From: Ahrensia sp.
Lineage (GTDB): Bacteria > Pseudomonadota > Alphaproteobacteria > Rhizobiales > Rhizobiaceae
Length of the DNA: 7,941 nt
Assembly (NCBI GenBank): GCA_024639025.1
Contig: JAHEJF010000062.1
Span: 1-7,941 of the forward strand
Direction of reading: 5' to 3'
The position numbers were made by a program, and so were the translations under genes. Under the pieces are notes generated by a model that saw nothing but the letters and a program-made list of their open reading frames with translations, searched no databases and was not told the DNA's origin. Each line of letters starts with the position of its first letter. Positions within the stretch are counted from its first letter, which is position 1. Positions 6,643 to 7,941 of this stretch are shown in pieces.

Positions 6643-7803
6643 TCAGGCGCCCAGCGGACGAAGAAGATCGCGGCTTATGATGTGCCGCTGGATTTCCGAT
6701 GTGCCATCCCAGATCCGTTCCACCCGGGCATCGCGCCAAAATCGTTCGACGGGAAAGTCGTCCATCAATCCCATGCCGCCGAAAATTTGCAATGTGGCGT
6801 CTGTCACCTTGGCCAGCATCTCGGATGCGTGGAGTTTGGCGCTAGCAATTTCGCGGTTGGCGGTCATGCCCTGATCGAGCCGCCAAGCGCTTGCCATGGT
6901 GAGCCATTCGGCTGCATCGATTTCGGTGATCATATCGGCCAATTGGAAGCTGACGCCCTGAAACTTTCCGATGGGCTGGCCAAACTGCTTCCGATCAGCG
7001 GCGTAGTTCAGGGCGAGGTCGAAGCAACGGCGAGCACGGCCGACGCACATGGCAGCCACCGTGAGGCGCGTGGCGTAGAGCCATTGGTTCATTACCTCGA
7101 ACCCGCCGTCGACCGCACCAAGCACCTGCTCAGCGGGCAATCGGCAATCGTCGAAATCGAGGACCATGTTCTTGTAGCCGCGATGCGATACCGACTTGTA
7201 GCCGTCGCGGACATCAAATCCCCTGGTGTTGCGATCAACCAGAAAAGTGGTGATCCGCTTTTTGATTCCATGTGGTGTTTCATCTTCGCCGGTTGCGACA
7301 AAAACGATAAAGAAATCAGCATGTTCGGCACCGGATATAAAGTGTTTCGTGCCGTTGATGACCCAATCATCGCCATCCCGTTTTGCCGAGCATCGCATGC
7401 CGCGGACATCAGAGCCTGCATCGGGCTCTGTCATGGCCAGCGCATCCATTTTCTCACCGCGTATGGCTGGCATCAGATAGCGTTCAATTTGATCGCCCTG
7501 GCATGCCATCAGGATGTTTTGCGGACGACCAAAGAAGTGCGTCAGTGCCATGGAGCCTCGGCCAAGCTCTCTTTCGACCAACGCGAAATCGATATGGCTC
7601 AGGCCGGCACCGCCGACGCTTTCTGGAAAATTGCAAGCATAGAATCCAAGCTCAATGGTTTTTTGTTTGATCGCCTCGGCAAGCGTTGCCGGCACTTCAC
7701 CTGTGCGCTCGACTTCGTTCTCATGCGGATAGATTTCGTTTTCGACAAAGCTGCGTACTGTCGAGACTATCATTTCCTGTTCTTCGCTAAGGCCAAAATC
7801 CAT
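6643..7803 (-). CDS. Acyl-CoA dehydrogenase
   Basis: A 386-residue FAD-dependent acyl-CoA dehydrogenase of normal length with all three regions: an N-terminal helical domain (MDFGLSEEQE onward), a middle beta domain with MTEPDAGSD (124-132) and NGTKHFISGAE (150-160), and a C-terminal helical domain with RKQFGQPIGKFQ (271-282) and FGGMGLMDDFPVERFWRD (341-358). It would introduce an alpha,beta double bond, passing electrons to electron-transfer flavoprotein. The usual catalytic base lies in the Y/W-E-G-T motif near the C-terminus; here it reads RIWDGTSEIQR, with Asp366. The alternative base position used by isovaleryl-CoA-type enzymes appears to be Thr (YATR, 243-246). Its ATG overlaps the stop of the upstream partial gene (TGATG) and GGAG lies 8 bases upstream. 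It is not clearly CaiA-like, since it has the common WDGTSEIQR ending that CaiA lacks. Substrate unknown. Confidence 0.9.
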   Translation of the reverse strand: MDFGLSEEQEMIVSTVRSFVENEIYPHENEVERTGEVPATLAEAIKQKTIELGFYACNFPESVGGAGLSHIDFALVERELGRGSMALTHFFGRPQNILMACQGDQIERYLMPAIRGEKMDALAMTEPDAGSDVRGMRCSAKRDGDDWVINGTKHFISGAEHADFFIVFVATGEDETPHGIKKRITTFLVDRNTRGFDVRDGYKSVSHRGYKNMVLDFDDCRLPAEQVLGAVDGGFEVMNQWLYATRLTVAAMCVGRARRCFDLALNYAADRKQFGQPIGKFQGVSFQLADMITEIDAAEWLTMASAWRLDQGMTANREIASAKLHASEMLAKVTDATLQIFGGMGLMDDFPVERFWRDARVERIWDGTSEIQRHIISRDLLRPLGA

Positions 7804-7941
7804 CAGTCGATCTCCGGTTTCTTCAGCGTAGATTGTGCCTGCATGATCTCATCCAGCCTTTCGACAATCATGGCTTCTGGTTCGCAGGAACGCCGTGTTT
7901 CCAAGCTCACATGGATCAGCATCTGCCTGCATGTTGCACAG
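7803..7941 (-). CDS. C-terminal fragment, probable acyl-CoA thioesterase (hotdog fold)
   Basis: A minus-strand frame is open from the window edge to a TGA at 7805-7803, giving 45 codons. The TGA shares its A with the dehydrogenase ATG (TGATG), a typical operon junction, which is the best argument that the frame is real. The visible tail includes LIHVSLETRR (residues 8-17 of the fragment) followed by an acidic helix-like stretch, MIVERLDEIM. The pattern of a beta strand ending in HV-L-TRR resembles the last strand and C-terminal helix of 4-hydroxybenzoyl-CoA-thioesterase-like hotdog proteins. A thioesterase would fit this acyl-CoA operon. The catalytic residues lie outside the window, so the product call is provisional; another acyl-CoA enzyme cannot be excluded. 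Confidence 0.5.
   Translation of the reverse strand, partial: CATCRQMLIHVSLETRRSCEPEAMIVERLDEIMQAQSTLKKPEID
7812..7815 (-). promoter_or_regulatory. Ribosome binding site of the acyl-CoA dehydrogenase
   Basis: GGAG on the minus strand, eight bases before the ATG at 7803 and inside the end of the preceding partial gene. It supports this start codon. Confidence 0.55.

Noticed and set aside
6638..6739. N-terminal extension of 34 residues on the acyl-CoA synthetase from an ATG at 6739
   Set aside because: It lies wholly within the end of the dehydrogenase gene apart from the 5-base gap, has low-complexity Ser/Arg-rich sequence, and precedes the natural Rossmann start. ATG at 6637 fits the operon spacing better.
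1..7941. CRISPR arrays, insertion sequences, tRNA or rRNA genes, phage genes
   Set aside because: No repeat-spacer pattern, transposase motif, cloverleaf or structural RNA sequence was seen, and the window is filled by metabolic coding sequence.

Overview
The window looks like a gene-dense, moderate-GC chromosomal segment from a proteobacterium, most likely an alphaproteobacterium. That placement rests on overall protein style and compact operons; there is no rRNA or marker gene, so it is tentative. Almost every base is coding. The only gaps are a few bases between genes, and no promoter, RNA gene, mobile element, CRISPR array or convincing intrinsic terminator is visible.

Two gene strings face each other. 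On the + strand (36-3835) are four tightly packed genes: a protein with two tandem SnoaL/NTF2-like domains, a bicupin, a short cobalamin-independent methionine-synthase (MetE) C-domain-like zinc methyltransferase, and an alpha/beta hydrolase with a complete Ser-Asp-His triad. The first bases (1-24) may be the tail of another gene of the same operon.

On the - strand (7941 down to 3846) is a CoA-thioester module. In transcription order it holds the tail of a probable hotdog thioesterase (cut by the window edge), an acyl-CoA dehydrogenase, a fused NDP(ADP)-forming acyl-CoA synthetase, and a crotonase closely resembling E. coli carnitinyl/crotonobetainyl-CoA hydratase CaiD. The junctions are a TGATG overlap, a 5-base gap and an ATGA overlap, so these genes are almost certainly co-transcribed and translationally coupled. 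The strings meet tail to tail with only 10 bases between the two TAG stops.

A reasonable reading is a catabolic island. The - strand enzymes can activate a carboxylate to its CoA ester, desaturate it, hydrate the enoyl-CoA and release an acid. The + strand enzymes could handle an upstream or side step: methyl transfer by the MetE-like enzyme, small-molecule conversion by the cupin and NTF2-like proteins, ester or lactone hydrolysis by the hydrolase. The CaiD resemblance plus a methyltransferase hints at carnitine-like or other methylated substrates, but the substrate cannot be read from the sequence. The most notable details are the bicupin's degenerate metal sites (Arg replacing the motif-2 His in both halves), an Asp at the usual catalytic Glu position of the dehydrogenase, and the pairing of a CaiD-like hydratase with an NDP-forming ligase rather than the CaiB/CaiC pair.
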